Shown: positions 1-8,860, numbered from the stretch's first letter. The stretch: DNA of 32,764 nucleotides from Paramagnetospirillum kuznetsovii (GCF_003284725.1 NZ_PGTO01000028.1:1-32764), one strand, 5' to 3'. The notes: generated from the letters alone by a model not told the origin. Numbers and translations are program-made.

Positions 1-65
1 TTTGCGATAGTGTCGCCGACAATTTCCGCGTCATCGATCCTGATGATTTTCGGATTATGACGTAA
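1..65 (+). CDS. 3' end of an upstream gene (partial, unidentified)
   Basis: An open frame enters from the left edge (codons from base 3) and stops at TAA 63-65, giving about 20 residues that end in RVIDPDDFRIMT. Codon use resembles the genes that follow. The fragment is too short to assign to a family. Its position, 70 nt upstream of a run of sugar-biosynthesis genes on the same strand, suggests it belongs to the same glycan locus. A second frame is also open to base 60, so the reading frame itself is uncertain. Confidence 0.35.
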   Translation, partial: CDSVADNFRVIDPDDFRIMT

Positions 66-134
66 ACGAGGGATACCATGACCGTCGTCCGGCCAAAGGC
101 CGGATTTTCCACTCTTTGACCCAGGGAGACAAGA

Positions 135-1130
135 ATGCGCTATCTGGTGATCGGCTCGGGCTCGATCGGCAAACGCCACACCCGCAACCTTCGCGCCATC
201 GGCGTGCCTTCAAGCGACATCTTCGCCATCGACACCCGCGCGGACCGCCGCCGCGAGATCGAGGAAATCGGCATCAACACAAGCTTCGCCAGCTTCGACG
301 AGGCTTTGGCCGCCGGCCATTACGACGCGGCGCTGGTCTGCTCGCCGACCTCGCTGCACATTCCCCAGGCCACCGTCTTAGCCAAGCGCGGCACCCACAT
401 CCTGATGGAAAAGCCGCTGGCGCACGACCTTGCCGGCATCGTCGACTTGAAGCAGGCGGTCGCGGACAACGGTGTCCAGGTGGTGATGGCCTACATCTTC
501 CGCTTCGCCCCCACCGTGGCCAAGGCCAAGGAACTGGTCGATTCCGGGATTATCGGCAAGGTGCTCTATGCCCGCGGCGAGTTTTCCGAATACCTGCCCG
601 ACTGGCACCCCTACGAGGATTACCGCACCTTCTACATGGCCGAAAAAAGCCAGGGCGGCGGGTCGATCCTGGACCAAAGCCACATCATGGATCTGGTCCA
701 TTACCTGCTGGGCGGCTTTGCCAGCGTGTCCTGCTTCAATGCGCATGTCAGCGGATTGGACCTGAAGGCCGACGACATCGCTGAGATGATCGTTCGCCTG
801 AAATCGGGCGTGGTGGCTTCGATCCACACCGATATCTTCGGCCGCGACCACAAGAAATCCCTGGAGATCAAGGGCGAGCATGGCAACATCTTGTGGGACC
901 ACTATGCCGGAGCCGTCACCCACTACGACGCGGAAACCAAGGTCTCGCGGGTGTTCAAGAAGTTCCCCGCCGATTTCAACCTGGCCTACATCGCCGAGTT
1001 GAAGCACTTCATCGCCTGCTGTGAGGGCAAGGAAAAGCCGCTGGCAACGCTGCAGGAAGGGATCGAGACCATGGAACTGATCCTGGCCGCCGAACGCTCG
1101 CACCAGTCGGGACGGATCGAGGTCGTATGA
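135..1130 (+). CDS. Gfo/Idh/MocA-family NAD(P)-dependent oxidoreductase
   Basis: The 331-residue product is the usual size for a Gfo/Idh/MocA sugar dehydrogenase. The N-terminus carries a Rossmann GxGxxG (GSGSIG, residues 7-12) and the family EKP signature lies at residues 92-94 (MEKPLAHD). The C-terminal half is the alpha/beta substrate domain, with a DQSHIMDL stretch that probably holds the active-site His. A GGGAG ribosome-binding site lies just upstream of the chosen ATG. The stop overlaps the next start (ATGA), so the two are translationally coupled. In nonulosonic-acid and diaminouronate loci such enzymes oxidise or reduce nucleotide-linked or free amino sugars (PtmF- or WbpB-like); which substrate applies here cannot be read from sequence. 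Cytoplasmic. Confidence 0.85.
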   Translation: MRYLVIGSGSIGKRHTRNLRAIGVPSSDIFAIDTRADRRREIEEIGINTSFASFDEALAAGHYDAALVCSPTSLHIPQATVLAKRGTHILMEKPLAHDLAGIVDLKQAVADNGVQVVMAYIFRFAPTVAKAKELVDSGIIGKVLYARGEFSEYLPDWHPYEDYRTFYMAEKSQGGGSILDQSHIMDLVHYLLGGFASVSCFNAHVSGLDLKADDIAEMIVRLKSGVVASIHTDIFGRDHKKSLEIKGEHGNILWDHYAGAVTHYDAETKVSRVFKKFPADFNLAYIAELKHFIACCEGKEKPLATLQEGIETMELILAAERSHQSGRIEVV

Positions 1131-2005
1131 CCTGCTATCTCTCGACGAGCTGCTTTCCGCGAATGCCCCTGGCCGACGCGATCGCCGCCTGTCGTGGCCT
1201 GGGTCGGCGCCGAATCGAGGTTTCAGCGCCGCATCCCTGGCAACCCATCGAGGAAATGGAAGCCGTGTTGGCCACGACCGCCGCCGACGGGGTCTTGCTG
1301 TCGCTGCATAATTACTTTCCGGCGCCGCCCGATCCCATCGTGCTGAACGTGGCCAGCCCGGACCCCGCCGAACTGGCGCAAAGCCGCGCCCTGATCGCCC
1401 ATGCCGCCCGGCTGGCCCGGGCAGCGCGCGCCCCGGTCTATGGCGTCCATGCCGGCTACCTGGGCAAGGCCACCCCCTCCGACGGTGACGATTTCCAGTT
1501 CGCCGACCCCGGAGATTCGCTGGCCGCCGCCCAGCGCCGCGCCATCGCCACCCTGGCTGCCGTCTTGCCGCTATTCGCCCCACAGACCCGTCTTCTAGTC
1601 GAGAATCTGTTTCCCAGCAAATCACGACGGCATTCCCTGATGTGCGACATCGAAGAATTGGCCGAATACCTGGACCAACTGCCGCAATTGGGCTGGCTGC
1701 TGGACCTTGGCCATCTCAACGTATCGGCCAATCTGCTGGGGTTCGACCGCCAGGCCTATCTGGACCACGCCCTGGCTCGATTCGGCGGACGCCTGCGTGA
1801 GGTTCACATCTCGGAGAACGACGGTCAGACCGACCAGCACCTGCCGATCGGCCAGGACAGTTGGCAATTGGGGGCATTGGCGCGGATCAAGATGGTCCCG
1901 ACCGACGACGACGAACCAAGGATCTACTGCGTCGAGTGTCGACGTGCCGATCGCGACGAACTGATCGGCTCGCTGGACCGGGTGGATGCCGCCTTGGCGG
2001 CATGA
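1127..2005 (+). CDS. Sugar phosphate isomerase/epimerase, TIM-barrel (AP-endonuclease 2 fold)
   Basis: The 292-residue protein has the pattern of xylose-isomerase-like TIM barrels. Likely metal ligands sit on successive strands: Glu in LLVENLF, Asp/His in LLDLGHLN, His/Glu in EVHISEND, and His in QHLPIG. Members of this family isomerise or epimerise sugars and inositols with a divalent metal. The start overlaps the stop of the preceding oxidoreductase by 4 nt and an aminotransferase gene follows after 17 nt, so a role in the same sugar pathway is inferred. The exact reaction is unknown. Family assignment is firm; substrate is not. Confidence 0.8.
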   Translation: MTCYLSTSCFPRMPLADAIAACRGLGRRRIEVSAPHPWQPIEEMEAVLATTAADGVLLSLHNYFPAPPDPIVLNVASPDPAELAQSRALIAHAARLARAARAPVYGVHAGYLGKATPSDGDDFQFADPGDSLAAAQRRAIATLAAVLPLFAPQTRLLVENLFPSKSRRHSLMCDIEELAEYLDQLPQLGWLLDLGHLNVSANLLGFDRQAYLDHALARFGGRLREVHISENDGQTDQHLPIGQDSWQLGALARIKMVPTDDDEPRIYCVECRRADRDELIGSLDRVDAALAA

Positions 2006-2022
2006 CAAGGGGGGGACGAGCC

Positions 2023-3132
2023 ATGGACCGCATACCCGTTGCCTCGCCGCTGCTGGGCGAGGAAGAGGCCCAGGCGGCCCACGAGACGGTCCGCCAGGGC
2101 TGGATCACCATGGGCGCCAAGACCCGTGCCTTCGAGGACGCCGTCGCCGCCCTGACCGGAGCCCGCCACGCCATCGCCATGAACAGCGGCACCGCGACCC
2201 TGCACTGCCTGCTGGCCGCCCATGGAATCGGCCCGGGCGACGAAGTGATCATCCCGGCGATGACCTATATCTCGACTGTCAATGCCGTGCTTTATGTCGG
2301 GGCAACCCCGGTCCTGGCCGATTCCGAAGCAGGCGGCTTCAACCTGACCGCCGACACCGTCCGCCCGCTGATCACCGCGCGCACCCGCGCCATCATGCCG
2401 GTCGATATGAACGGCGTGCCGCCCGACTATGACGCCCTGGCCGCGCTGGCGGCCGAGCACGGCATCCCCGTCCTGGCCGACAGCGCCGAGGCGCTGGGAG
2501 CCCGCTATCGCGGTCGCCCGGTCGGCATCCAGGCCCAGGCCCATTCCTTCAGCTTCTTCGCCAATAAAAGCATCACCACCGGCGAGGGCGGCATGGTCGT
2601 CACCGACGATGACGCGCTGGCCGACGAACTGCGCATCCTGCGCAATCAGGGGCAGGAAGGGCGCTACCACCATACCCGGCTGGGCTTCAACTACCGCATG
2701 CCCGACATCTTGTCGGCCATCGGACTGGTCCAGGCCGGCCGCGCCGAGGGCGTGGTCGCCGCCAAGGCCACGGTGGCGCGGCGCTACGATCAAGCCTTCG
2801 CGGCAATGCCGGGCGTCACCGCCGCCCGTATTCCCGACTGGGCGCAATCCAGTTGGTACCTGTACGTCATCCTCGTCGCTCCCGAGCTTCGCGACCCCCT
2901 GGCCGCCCACTTGGACGGCCTGGGCATCGAGACCCGTCTTTCCTTCCCGCCGGTGACCATCCAGCCCTACCACGCCCGGCGCTTCGGCTGGTCCGACGCC
3001 ACCTGCCCACAGGCGCTGGCGACGTTCCGCAGGCTGCTCGACATCCCGATCTGGCCCGGTCTTCCAGAAGCCGATCAGGACCGCATCGTCGAGGCGATCT
3101 TTGACTTCATCGCAAAGCGCGGCCCAGGATGA
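2023..3132 (+). CDS. DegT/DnrJ/EryC1/StrS-family PLP-dependent sugar aminotransferase
   Basis: A 369-residue fold-type I aminotransferase acting on nucleotide-linked keto sugars. The PLP-binding Lys is K182 in the signature SFFANKSITTGEGG. The cofactor phosphate region NSGTATLH (54-61) and the PAMTYISTVNA segment (78-88) are typical. The start at 2023 was chosen because it has an AGGGGGG ribosome-binding site about 10 nt upstream and begins with the family's usual IPVASPLLGEEE. An in-frame upstream ATG at 1861 would lie inside the previous gene. The gene overlaps the next by ATGA. Pairing with a PglD/NeuD-like acetyltransferase resembles aminotransferase/acetyltransferase pairs such as PglE/PglD, LegC/LegH or PerA/PerB, which create and acetylate a 4-amino group. 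Confidence 0.9.
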   Translation: MDRIPVASPLLGEEEAQAAHETVRQGWITMGAKTRAFEDAVAALTGARHAIAMNSGTATLHCLLAAHGIGPGDEVIIPAMTYISTVNAVLYVGATPVLADSEAGGFNLTADTVRPLITARTRAIMPVDMNGVPPDYDALAALAAEHGIPVLADSAEALGARYRGRPVGIQAQAHSFSFFANKSITTGEGGMVVTDDDALADELRILRNQGQEGRYHHTRLGFNYRMPDILSAIGLVQAGRAEGVVAAKATVARRYDQAFAAMPGVTAARIPDWAQSSWYLYVILVAPELRDPLAAHLDGLGIETRLSFPPVTIQPYHARRFGWSDATCPQALATFRRLLDIPIWPGLPEADQDRIVEAIFDFIAKRGPG

Positions 3133-3800
3133 TCCCGCTGATCATCCTGGGCGGCGGCGGCCATGCCGTCTGCGTCATCGACATGATCCGCCTTCAGGGG
3201 CTCTACCGTCCGGTCGGCATCCTTGACCCCGCCCTTGCGGTCGGCGCCGAGGTTGGCGGCGTGCCGGTGCTGGGAGACGATAGTCAGTTGGAGAGGCTGC
3301 GAACCGAAGGATTGGCTCATGCCACCCTGGGAATCGGCGGGGATTTCCGGCCGGACAGTACCCTGCGCCGCCGCATCGGCACCCGTGCCCGCGAAGCGGG
3401 TTTCGCCTTCCCGCCGCTGATCCATCCGTCCGCCACCATCGCCCAATCGGCGACGCTGGAAGACGGCTGCCAGATTTTGGCCGGCGCGGTAATCGCCCCG
3501 GGGGCCAGGCTGGCCCGCGATGTCGCCCTGAACCACACCGCCGTCGCCGACCATGACAGCGGGCTAGGTGCCGGATTGTTCACCGGGACCGGGGCGATTC
3601 TAGCCGGCGGAGCCGTCGCACATGGCGATGTGCAGATCGGAGCCGGCGCCACCATCCTGCCCAGGGTGACCCTGGGGCGGGGCTGCGTCGTTGGCGCCGG
3701 GGCGGTGGTCGTCCGGGACGTGGCGCCATCGACCGTGGTATGTGGAAATCCGGCACGCGCCGTCATGGCGCCCAGCAGCGACAAGGGGGCGAGGACATGA
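3129..3800 (+). CDS. NeuD/PglD-like sugar O- or N-acetyltransferase (left-handed beta-helix)
   Basis: The 223-residue product has the two-part layout of the NeuD/PglD/PerB family. A small Rossmann-like N-terminal domain opens with LGGGGHA (residues 7-12 region) and is followed by a hexapeptide-repeat beta-helix (about 100-210). The catalytic His is probably H142 in NHTAVADHDS. The C-terminus has the usual GNPAR turn. It would transfer acetyl from acetyl-CoA to an amino or hydroxyl group of the sugar made by the preceding aminotransferase. Both ends overlap neighbours by 4 nt (ATGA), so it is fully embedded in the operon. Cytoplasmic. The acceptor is inferred from context only. Confidence 0.85.
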   Translation: MIPLIILGGGGHAVCVIDMIRLQGLYRPVGILDPALAVGAEVGGVPVLGDDSQLERLRTEGLAHATLGIGGDFRPDSTLRRRIGTRAREAGFAFPPLIHPSATIAQSATLEDGCQILAGAVIAPGARLARDVALNHTAVADHDSGLGAGLFTGTGAILAGGAVAHGDVQIGAGATILPRVTLGRGCVVGAGAVVVRDVAPSTVVCGNPARAVMAPSSDKGART

Positions 3801-5473
3801 AGGCGAACGATAATGTGGGGCGCTTATGCCTTCCGGTAGACAGCGACCTGCGTGCGGTGATGCAAGTCATCGAGGCGGGGCAGGAACGCATCTGTTTCCT
3901 GGTCGAATCCGACGGCCGGCTGGTGATGACGGTGACCGACGGCGACGTCCGCCGGGCCTTGCTGGCCGGCAAGATCCTTAGTGATCCGGCCAGAGACATC
4001 CACAGCCGCCATCCCGTCACCGTTCCCCATGGCCGCGATCAACAGGATTCCATCCGCCTTCTCAGCAAGCGCATTGCCGTCGTCCCGGTGGTCGATGCCG
4101 CCGGACGGGTGACAGACATCTTGCGCTTCCACGATGCGGCCCCGCTCAGTAACGTCAAATCGCTGGATGTGGCGATCATCGGCATGGGCTATGTCGGCCT
4201 GACCCTGGGCGTGGTGATGGCCGACAGCGGTTTCTCGGTGATTGGCTACGACCGCAACCCGGACCTGATCGCGGCCCTCGACCGGCTGGAATCCCCATTT
4301 TTCGAACGCGGCCTGGATTTGATGATCCATGCCCATGTGGGCCATTCCCTGCAGGTCACCGCCAACCCCGACGACTTGCAGGCCGACATCTACATCGTCT
4401 GTGTCGGCACCCCCATCGACAAGACGACCAAGAAGCCGGACACCTCGGGACTGGAAGCCAGCATCCGCACGGTCGGCACTCGGCTGAAGAAGGACGATTT
4501 CGTTATCCTGCGATCGACGGTTCCGTTCGGCTACACCCGCGAGCGGGTCATTCCCCTGCTGGAGGAAACTTCCGGCCTGAGGTGCGGCGACGGCTTCAAG
4601 ATCGCCTTCTGCCCCGAGCGGACCATCGAGGGCAAGGCGCTCGAGGAACTGCGCCGCCTGCCCCAGATCGTCGGCGGGTTCGACACCCAAAGTCGCGAAT
4701 TGGCGTTGCGCCTGTTCTACGAAAACACCCACACGGTGATCGATGTCGGCTCGATCGAGGCGGCCGAACTGTGCAAGCTGCTGGACAACACCTATCGCGA
4801 CACCATCTTCGCCTTTTCGAACCAGATGGCGCGTTTTGCCGAAGGGGTCGGGCTGGACCTGCACGACCTGATCCGCAAGGTCAATCTGGGCTACTCGCGT
4901 AACGCCATCCCGCTACCATCGCCCGGTGTCGGCGGCTCATGCCTCAGCAAGGATCCCTATATCCTGGCCGATGCCTTCGAAAGGCGCGGCCTGGATGCCA
5001 CTTTGCTGAAAGACGCCCGCGCCGAGAACGAGTTGTGGCCAGCCCATATCCGCGACCGCTGCCAAGCGCTGCTGCGTCGGCTGGGGAAGGACATGGCCGA
5101 GGCCACCGTGTTCATCATGGGCTTCGCCTTCAAAGGCGAGCCAGAAACCTCCGACCTGCGGGAATCGACGACCTTGTGGCTGTTGGATCATCTGCGTTCG
5201 TGCGGGGTCGCGAACATCCGGGGCTATGACCCGGTGGTCGGCGCGACCGAATTGGCCGCGCTGGGCATCGAGACGATGCCGCCCGAGCAGGGATTCGCGG
5301 GAGCCGACATCGTGCTGCTGATGAACAACCACCGCTCGTTCACCCACCTCGCCGTGCTGGACCTGTTGAACCGAATGAACAAGCCCTCGGTATTCTTCGA
5401 CGCCTGGCACATGTTCGACCGCTCAGAGATCGAGCGCGTGCCGGGCATCACCTATGCCGGGGTCGGCAGCTAG
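3797..5473 (+). CDS. CBS-pair / nucleotide-sugar (UDP-hexosamine-type) dehydrogenase fusion
   Basis: The 558-residue protein begins with a CBS pair (about residues 8-115, with the TVTDGDVRRALL core), joined directly to a complete UDP-sugar dehydrogenase of the WecC/WbpA/WbpO type (about 122-555). The NAD site is IGMGYVGLT (128-136) and the catalytic Cys is C382 in GGSCLSKD. The enzyme oxidises C6 of a UDP-sugar to the uronate in two NAD-dependent steps. The start at 3797 overlaps the previous stop (ATGA) and fits the beginning of the CBS domain; an in-frame ATG at 3740 would extend back into the acetyltransferase. The N-terminal CBS pair is unusual for this enzyme class. It resembles the CBS half of PtmE-type sugar nucleotidyltransferases and may bind a nucleotide and regulate activity. 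Confidence 0.88.
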   Translation: MKANDNVGRLCLPVDSDLRAVMQVIEAGQERICFLVESDGRLVMTVTDGDVRRALLAGKILSDPARDIHSRHPVTVPHGRDQQDSIRLLSKRIAVVPVVDAAGRVTDILRFHDAAPLSNVKSLDVAIIGMGYVGLTLGVVMADSGFSVIGYDRNPDLIAALDRLESPFFERGLDLMIHAHVGHSLQVTANPDDLQADIYIVCVGTPIDKTTKKPDTSGLEASIRTVGTRLKKDDFVILRSTVPFGYTRERVIPLLEETSGLRCGDGFKIAFCPERTIEGKALEELRRLPQIVGGFDTQSRELALRLFYENTHTVIDVGSIEAAELCKLLDNTYRDTIFAFSNQMARFAEGVGLDLHDLIRKVNLGYSRNAIPLPSPGVGGSCLSKDPYILADAFERRGLDATLLKDARAENELWPAHIRDRCQALLRRLGKDMAEATVFIMGFAFKGEPETSDLRESTTLWLLDHLRSCGVANIRGYDPVVGATELAALGIETMPPEQGFAGADIVLLMNNHRSFTHLAVLDLLNRMNKPSVFFDAWHMFDRSEIERVPGITYAGVGS

Positions 5474-5611
5474 GGAAGCCCCCCCGGGCGCGGGTCGGCT
5501 TGGCCAATTGCTGGACGCGTTCCCACTGGGCGATCTCAAGCCCCAGACCGCGCCGTTTGACAAAGCCGTCGCGGGCCAATTCGCCGATGGACTTGGCCAC
5601 CGCTTCCGGCG
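5448..5611 (-). other. Displaced C-terminal coding tail of the GT-B-like gene
   Basis: On the minus strand this stretch reads without a stop for 54 codons with strongly GC-biased third positions, starting TPEAVAKSIGELARDGF and ending at TGA 5450-5448. It lies in a different frame from the end of the preceding gene. Removing one copy of the tandem GTCAG (5611-5615 and 5616-5620) joins the two frames precisely, giving ...RRIADL-TPEAVAKS... and a product of about 667 residues. The tail would overlap the end of the dehydrogenase gene convergently by 26 nt. A run of seven C at 5479-5485 is a second possible slippage site, so the last few residues are less certain. Confidence 0.55.
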
Positions 5612-7456
5612 TCAGGTCAGGTCGGCGATCCTGCGAAGCGGATGATCCGTGTCCAGGCTATCATTACCACCCAGAACCGCCAGAGTCCGACGCGCCTGGT
5701 CCTGGATGGCGGTTGCAGGAATGGACCGGACCTGTTGGGACAGGACCAGGGCCGCCCATTCCCAGTATTCCATCAAGGCGGCAAAGGTCGTGGGCCGACG
5801 CCGCGCCAAACCGGCCAGATCAATTTGATCAAGCGGCCCCAGCAATTGCGCCACCACCCCCAGTTCACCGGCGGCGTGGAAATTACGGATCATTCCCATA
5901 TAGGTATCGACTTGTCTGGCGCTGACCTCGTCGGAAATCGGAGTGGCAGAGACCAGCCTGTCGAATGTATCCATCATCGGGCCGAGGATGGTTTCCAGCG
6001 ACAGAACCCGGCGCAATGGGTAATCCGGGTGGCGGAACAGCGGACGCATGATGTGCCAGGGGAACGGGTCCGGCCATTTGAAATAGAAGACGTTGACGAA
6101 GCACTGGGCCAATTCGACCTGCCGCGGCGTCAGACGGGCCCTTTCCGGATGGCGGATCAGATCATCGACAATCGCGATATATTCGTCCTTGGTCTGGGGG
6201 GAGAATGTGAACCCTTTATCGGCGTAGTGGATGGTGCTGCACGCCACGGCCGCGCGGCCGATCAACGCGGTTTCCAGGCCAACGGTCGAATGATGCGTGA
6301 CGACGAAATCACCGATCTTCAGTACGTCATAGGTATTGACGTCGTCGCGCGCACCAATGAACCGAAAATGATCGGGCAATCGCTCGAACATCGAGGCCAG
6401 CAGACATTCCGGCAACTCGCCTGAGGCGCCATGGTTCATTGGATCCGATTTGGCGTCATAGGGGAACGGATGCGAGCGGATCACCACGTTGCAGTCGGTT
6501 CGCCCGGCCAGGAAGCGAACCACCTCTTCGAACCATTCCACATGGTCCTTGTATCCACGGTGCTGCAACCGGTTGTGCTTCTCATGCCCCAGGCTGGGCA
6601 TCACCAGAACCACCGGCTTGGTGGGATCCAACCGCAGCGAATCTCGCAAGGCATCGACCTGACCACCTTGAACGAACTGGTGTGAAAAGATGTCATCGAC
6701 GTCGTCGAAGCGGCCCATCAGAATCTTGACATTGGCTTTCACCTCGTCGGTGGCGACATGGGGTTCGTCAGCGGCCCAGGCATCAGCGACGATGGTCGTG
6801 TTCCAATTGACGGCGGGCTGGGTCCACGAGGTGCATATCTGAAAATCAGTCCCGCCGACGAAGGTTTCCAGCGTACAGACCGGCAGGCCGCGCATCACTG
6901 CCAGGCGACGGGCAATCCCCCATTCGAAGATTTGCCCATTGGGGGTCAGGACGACATCGTACTCATTTTCGCGGAACAAGGTTTCCAACGCGCCGGCAAA
7001 TTCCTGGAGGATGTGCAGGCGTCGCCGAAAGGCGGCGCGGTGGCGGCCAGCGATATCCAGACGCACTTCGCGAATCGCGTGGATGGTATCGTGTTCGGCC
7101 TGCTCGAGGACTTGAGCCTCTTGCTCGGGCGTCAGCGGCGACAGTGGCAGATCGTCGATGTTGATCGGCCGGAACTTGGGATGGTCCAGTGTGGTCAGCA
7201 CCGGGTAAACTTCGCGGTGCAGCTGTTGAGCGGTCTCCCATCGGTCGGCATTGTCATGTTCGAAAACCGGGGTCCACAAAAAGTCGATGACGCAGCCGCG
7301 GTGGATCAGCACCGTTGAGACCAACGACATGTAAGAGATCCACTGCGGTGTGAACCCGATCACCAGAACCCGCTTGCCGCTGTGAACGAAAGACAGGTCG
7401 GGCAGTATGTCGACAAGGCTCAAAGCATTCTCGAGAAACTCGTTCAATCTCAGCAT
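5612..7456 (-). CDS. GT-B-like capsule/LPS polysaccharide biosynthesis protein (3' frameshift)
   Basis: The 614-residue product lacks a signal peptide or clear membrane segment and looks like a cytoplasmic GT-B-type glycan protein. Its C-terminal Rossmann half contains VVLVMPSLGHEKHNR, VVIRSHPFPYD and VVTHHSTVGLETALIGR; the last resembles the donor-binding loop of capsule Kdo/KpsS-type transferases. Donor and acceptor are unknown. It stands alone on the minus strand between plus-strand glycan genes and has its own likely promoter. The reading frame ends at TGA 5612-5614 within a 5-bp tandem duplication. The original frame probably ran on to base 5448 (see separate entry), so the annotated C-terminus is likely artificial or mutated. 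Family assignment is by motif resemblance only. Confidence 0.7.
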   Translation of the reverse strand: MLRLNEFLENALSLVDILPDLSFVHSGKRVLVIGFTPQWISYMSLVSTVLIHRGCVIDFLWTPVFEHDNADRWETAQQLHREVYPVLTTLDHPKFRPINIDDLPLSPLTPEQEAQVLEQAEHDTIHAIREVRLDIAGRHRAAFRRRLHILQEFAGALETLFRENEYDVVLTPNGQIFEWGIARRLAVMRGLPVCTLETFVGGTDFQICTSWTQPAVNWNTTIVADAWAADEPHVATDEVKANVKILMGRFDDVDDIFSHQFVQGGQVDALRDSLRLDPTKPVVLVMPSLGHEKHNRLQHRGYKDHVEWFEEVVRFLAGRTDCNVVIRSHPFPYDAKSDPMNHGASGELPECLLASMFERLPDHFRFIGARDDVNTYDVLKIGDFVVTHHSTVGLETALIGRAAVACSTIHYADKGFTFSPQTKDEYIAIVDDLIRHPERARLTPRQVELAQCFVNVFYFKWPDPFPWHIMRPLFRHPDYPLRRVLSLETILGPMMDTFDRLVSATPISDEVSARQVDTYMGMIRNFHAAGELGVVAQLLGPLDQIDLAGLARRRPTTFAALMEYWEWAALVLSQQVRSIPATAIQDQARRTLAVLGGNDSLDTDHPLRRIADLT

Positions 7457-7492
7457 GGGAGCAGACTCGCACGGTAGGTGTGTCGGAATTTA

Positions 7493-7521
7493 AATATACC
7501 CCGACTCACTGAAAATCCCAA
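7493..7521 (-). promoter_or_regulatory. Putative sigma70 promoter for the GT-B-like gene
   Basis: Minus-strand -35 TTGGGA (plus 7516-7521) and -10 TATATT (plus 7493-7498) are separated by 17 nt and lie about 40 nt upstream of the ATG at 7456, in a locally AT-rich patch. The match is 4/6 and 5/6. It explains why the gene is transcribed alone and opposite to its neighbours. Confidence 0.4.
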
Positions 7522-7882
7522 AACGGGGTTGGATATGGCGACAGAACAATTCATGAACTTGCTATGCCCGACGCGCCGTTCCTGACCCCAGTCGATATGA
7601 TGGCCGAAATTGTCGATCGGGTGCCAGAAGTCGGGATTGGCGCTTTGCACTCGCGACGCGTCGCGCCGGGCGCGAAGGCGGTCATTGTCGCGCTCGGACG
7701 TGTCGTTCCGGCACTTGCGGGTGTCTTCGCCTGTCACGGAGAGTTCCTTTCCTTGGGCACGGGGCCGATCCCTCCTTGGTACTACGGCCGGAATGAAGAT
7801 TGTCTAACCTGCGCATGAAAAATTGCGGGGTGGCGGCGGCCAGTCGCGGCGGGTATTTTCGGGTGGCGCTACGGAGGATGTG
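7522..7882. other. Intergenic stretch without a convincing gene
   Basis: Between the minus-strand GT-B-like gene and the plus-strand epimerase there is no recognisable gene. A plus-strand frame of 84 codons (7564-7818) and an overlapping minus-strand frame of 95 codons (7450-7737) are open, but neither shows family motifs, a good ribosome-binding site or consistent third-position bias. The stretch serves as a divergent upstream region and may contain decayed coding DNA. Confidence 0.4.
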
Positions 7883-8860
7883 ATGACCGGTAGGATTTTG
7901 GTCACCGGGGGAACCGGGTTCATCGGCGCGGCCATGGTGCGACGGCTGGTCGCCGAGGGCCGGGAGGTTCGTGTGCTGGATGACAATTCCCGCGGGGCGC
8001 CCCGGCGCCTGGCCGAGGTCGCCGGAAAATACGAGATGGTCGAAGGCGACATCCGCGACCCGGCGGCCGTCCGCCGGGCCATGCGGGGCGTCGAAAGCTG
8101 CCTGCATCTGGCATACGTCAACGGCACCGAGTTCTTCTATTCCAAGCCCGAGCTGGTGCTGGACGTGGCGGTCAGGGGCATGATCAACGTGCTGGATGCC
8201 TGCCGCGCCGAAGGGGTGGGCGACCTGGTGCTGGCATCCAGTTCCGAGGTCTACCAGACCCCGCCGATGGTGCCGACGCCCGAGACCGTGCCGCTGGCGG
8301 TGCCCGATCCGCTCAATCCCCGCTATTCCTACGGCGGCGGCAAGATCATCTGCGAGCTGATGGCGGTCAATTACGGCCGCAGCGACTTTGACCGGGTGGC
8401 GATCTTTAGGCCGCACAACGTCTATGGCCCCGACATGGGCTGGGAACACGTCCTGCCGCAATTCGTCCTGCGCATGGCCGACCTGGTCGCCAGCCAGCCC
8501 GAAGGGACCATCCGCTTTCCGATCCAGGGCAGCGGGGCCGAAACCCGGTCGTTCAACTGGATCGGCGATTTCGTCGATGGCGCCCGGCTGGTGATGGACA
8601 AGGGCGAGCATCTGGGCATCTATCACATCGGCGACCGCGAAGAGATGGCGATCGCCGACGTCGCCCGGCTGGTCGGCACCCATTTCGGCCGCGTCGTCGC
8701 GGTGGCCCCCGGCACCCTGATGGCCGGCGGCACGCCCCGGCGCTGCCCCGACATCGCCAAGCTGGTCGCACTGGGCTATGCGCCCAAGGTCAGCCTGGCC
8801 CAGGGGCTGCCACTGTTTGCCGAGTGGTACGTCGCCAACCGTGCGCTTAGGCCTACCTGA
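7883..8860 (+). CDS. NAD-dependent epimerase/dehydratase (extended SDR)
   Basis: The 325-residue extended short-chain dehydrogenase carries the NAD motif TGGTGFIG (residues 8-15), the Ser region LASSSEVYQ (118-125) and the catalytic YxxxK as Y150-K154 (YGGGK). Length and order match GalE/RmlB-like sugar-nucleotide epimerases and dehydratases. The start at 7883 has a GGAGG box 6 nt upstream; an in-frame ATG at 7823 gives a poor N-terminal extension. It is transcribed alone and converges with the amidotransferase gene, overlapping it by 8 bp. It presumably makes a sugar nucleotide for the surface glycan (4-epimerase or 4,6-dehydratase); the two cannot be separated here. Confidence 0.87.
   Translation: MTGRILVTGGTGFIGAAMVRRLVAEGREVRVLDDNSRGAPRRLAEVAGKYEMVEGDIRDPAAVRRAMRGVESCLHLAYVNGTEFFYSKPELVLDVAVRGMINVLDACRAEGVGDLVLASSSEVYQTPPMVPTPETVPLAVPDPLNPRYSYGGGKIICELMAVNYGRSDFDRVAIFRPHNVYGPDMGWEHVLPQFVLRMADLVASQPEGTIRFPIQGSGAETRSFNWIGDFVDGARLVMDKGEHLGIYHIGDREEMAIADVARLVGTHFGRVVAVAPGTLMAGGTPRRCPDIAKLVALGYAPKVSLAQGLPLFAEWYVANRALRPT

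Noticed and set aside
378-1625. 415-codon minus-strand open frame across the first two genes
   Set aside because: It is antisense to two clear enzyme genes and encodes a low-complexity Arg/Gly-rich product, a high-GC shadow.
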